Made by a program: the position numbers and the translations under genes
Part shown: positions 6,747 to 7,231 of the stretch, piece by piece
How positions within the stretch are numbered: position 1 is the stretch's first letter
Layout: each line of letters begins with the position of its first letter
From: Candidatus Equihabitans merdae
GTDB lineage: Bacteria > Bacillota > Clostridia > Lachnospirales > Lachnospiraceae
Direction of reading: 5' to 3'
NCBI GenBank assembly: GCA_018065025.1
Contig: JAGHUB010000198.1
Coordinates: 1 to 7,231 of the forward strand
DNA: 7,231 bases
Notes under the pieces: generated by a model
Databases searched by the model: none
What the model saw: only the letters and a program-made list of their open reading frames with translations
What the model was told of the DNA's origin: nothing

Positions 6747-7231
6747 ATGAAGATATTTAAGAAAATACTGGCAGTGGGCCTGGGACTTACTATGATGTTC
6801 TCTCTGGCAGGCTGTCAGGAAGCTGCACCTTCTGAGGCAGAGCTTCCTGAACCGGAAGCCATCGAGGAAGAGGTTAATGAGATCGTTGGGGAAGCTCCCG
6901 ACGAAGATGAGATCGAAGCGGTTGAAGGCTGGGCTCCCATCGTGGATGTTCCGGTTGTAGAATCAGCTGCAGATGCCGTCATCGGTTATATCTATCACAA
7001 TTCAGAAGAGTATTTTAATAATGCTCTGACTTATGTGTAACAGTGTCGCGGTGCTTTGGGTTACCATTTAGTAGCTAATGAAGCTCAGGATGATGGTAAG
7101 AAGCAGCTGGAACTGGGCAGCGAAATGCTGGACAAAGGTGTTCTTGGTCTCTTCGTCAGCCCCACTGAGGACTGCCCTGTAGCTGAGATCATAGAACAGT
7201 GCAATGCAGCAGCTGTGCCGGTTATTCTGAC
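6747..7231 (+). pseudogene. Sugar-binding lipoprotein gene interrupted by in-frame TAA
   Basis: The reading frame begins with a lipoprotein signal peptide: positive start MKIFKK, hydrophobic core, and lipobox LAGC with lipidated C23. A Glu/Pro-rich acidic linker follows (about 29-62). From residue 69 it resembles periplasmic-binding-protein family 4 (RbsB-like sugar or autoinducer-binding lipoproteins of ABC importers). A TAA at 7038-7040 ends it after 97 codons. The same frame then stays open for 63 codons to the window edge, with clear family features: LGYHLVANEAQDDGKKQLE, a helix ending in DKGV, LGLFVSPTE, and AAAVPVIL. The match on both sides without a frame change points to a single nonsense change (for example CAA to TAA) rather than two genes. 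The 97-residue product alone would lack the ligand-binding domain. An excellent RBS (GAGGAGAGG) and a 14-nt gap after rho indicate co-transcription with it. The 3' end lies outside the window. Confidence 0.75.

Noticed and set aside
7041..7231. A separate gene starting after the TAA
   Set aside because: No ribosome binding site or suitable start codon follows the TAA, and the frame and family similarity continue from the upstream part, so a single interrupted gene is the simpler reading.

Overview
The window looks like chromosomal sequence from an anaerobic Firmicute, most likely Clostridia and plausibly Lachnospiraceae. The reasons are strong Shine-Dalgarno sites, consensus-like sigma-A promoters, a tRNA without an encoded CCA, and a Rho with a very long disordered insertion. 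A clostridial-type metallo-beta-lactamase-fold protein and a free-standing fatty-acid-kinase (FakA) middle domain point the same way. The taxonomy is inference, since no rRNA or other marker is present. I see no insertion sequence, phage gene or CRISPR array.

Layout. Bases 1-123 hold a promoter and leader. Bases 124-933 (+) encode an RNase Z-like MBL-fold hydrolase that stands alone. Bases 934-1110 are a convergent intergenic region with a strong hairpin whose T-tract serves the minus strand, and a 14-bp perfect palindrome. Bases 1111-1362 (-) encode a tiny FakA middle-domain protein with its own promoter. Bases 1363-1615 carry divergent promoters, one for that gene and one for the tRNA. Bases 1616-1697 (+) are tRNA-Leu(UAG).

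From 1790 to the right edge all genes read on the plus strand with short gaps of 12, 20 and 14 nt and no terminator visible between them: trkA, trkH, rho and a lipoprotein solute-binding gene. TrkA and TrkH form a complete potassium-uptake system, with the membrane channel subunit and its nucleotide-gated cytoplasmic ring. Rho is a complete hexameric termination helicase with about 280 extra disordered residues containing two AT-hook-like motifs. The last gene starts as a normal sugar-binding lipoprotein but has an in-frame TAA after codon 97. The same frame then continues open, with clear family similarity, to the window edge, so it is called a pseudogene or a recent nonsense allele.

The points most worth a second look are the Rho insertion with AT-hooks, the trk-rho linkage, the nonsense codon in the solute-binding gene, the orphan FakA domain lacking its cysteine, and an apparent metal-ligand replacement (Arg148) in the MBL protein.
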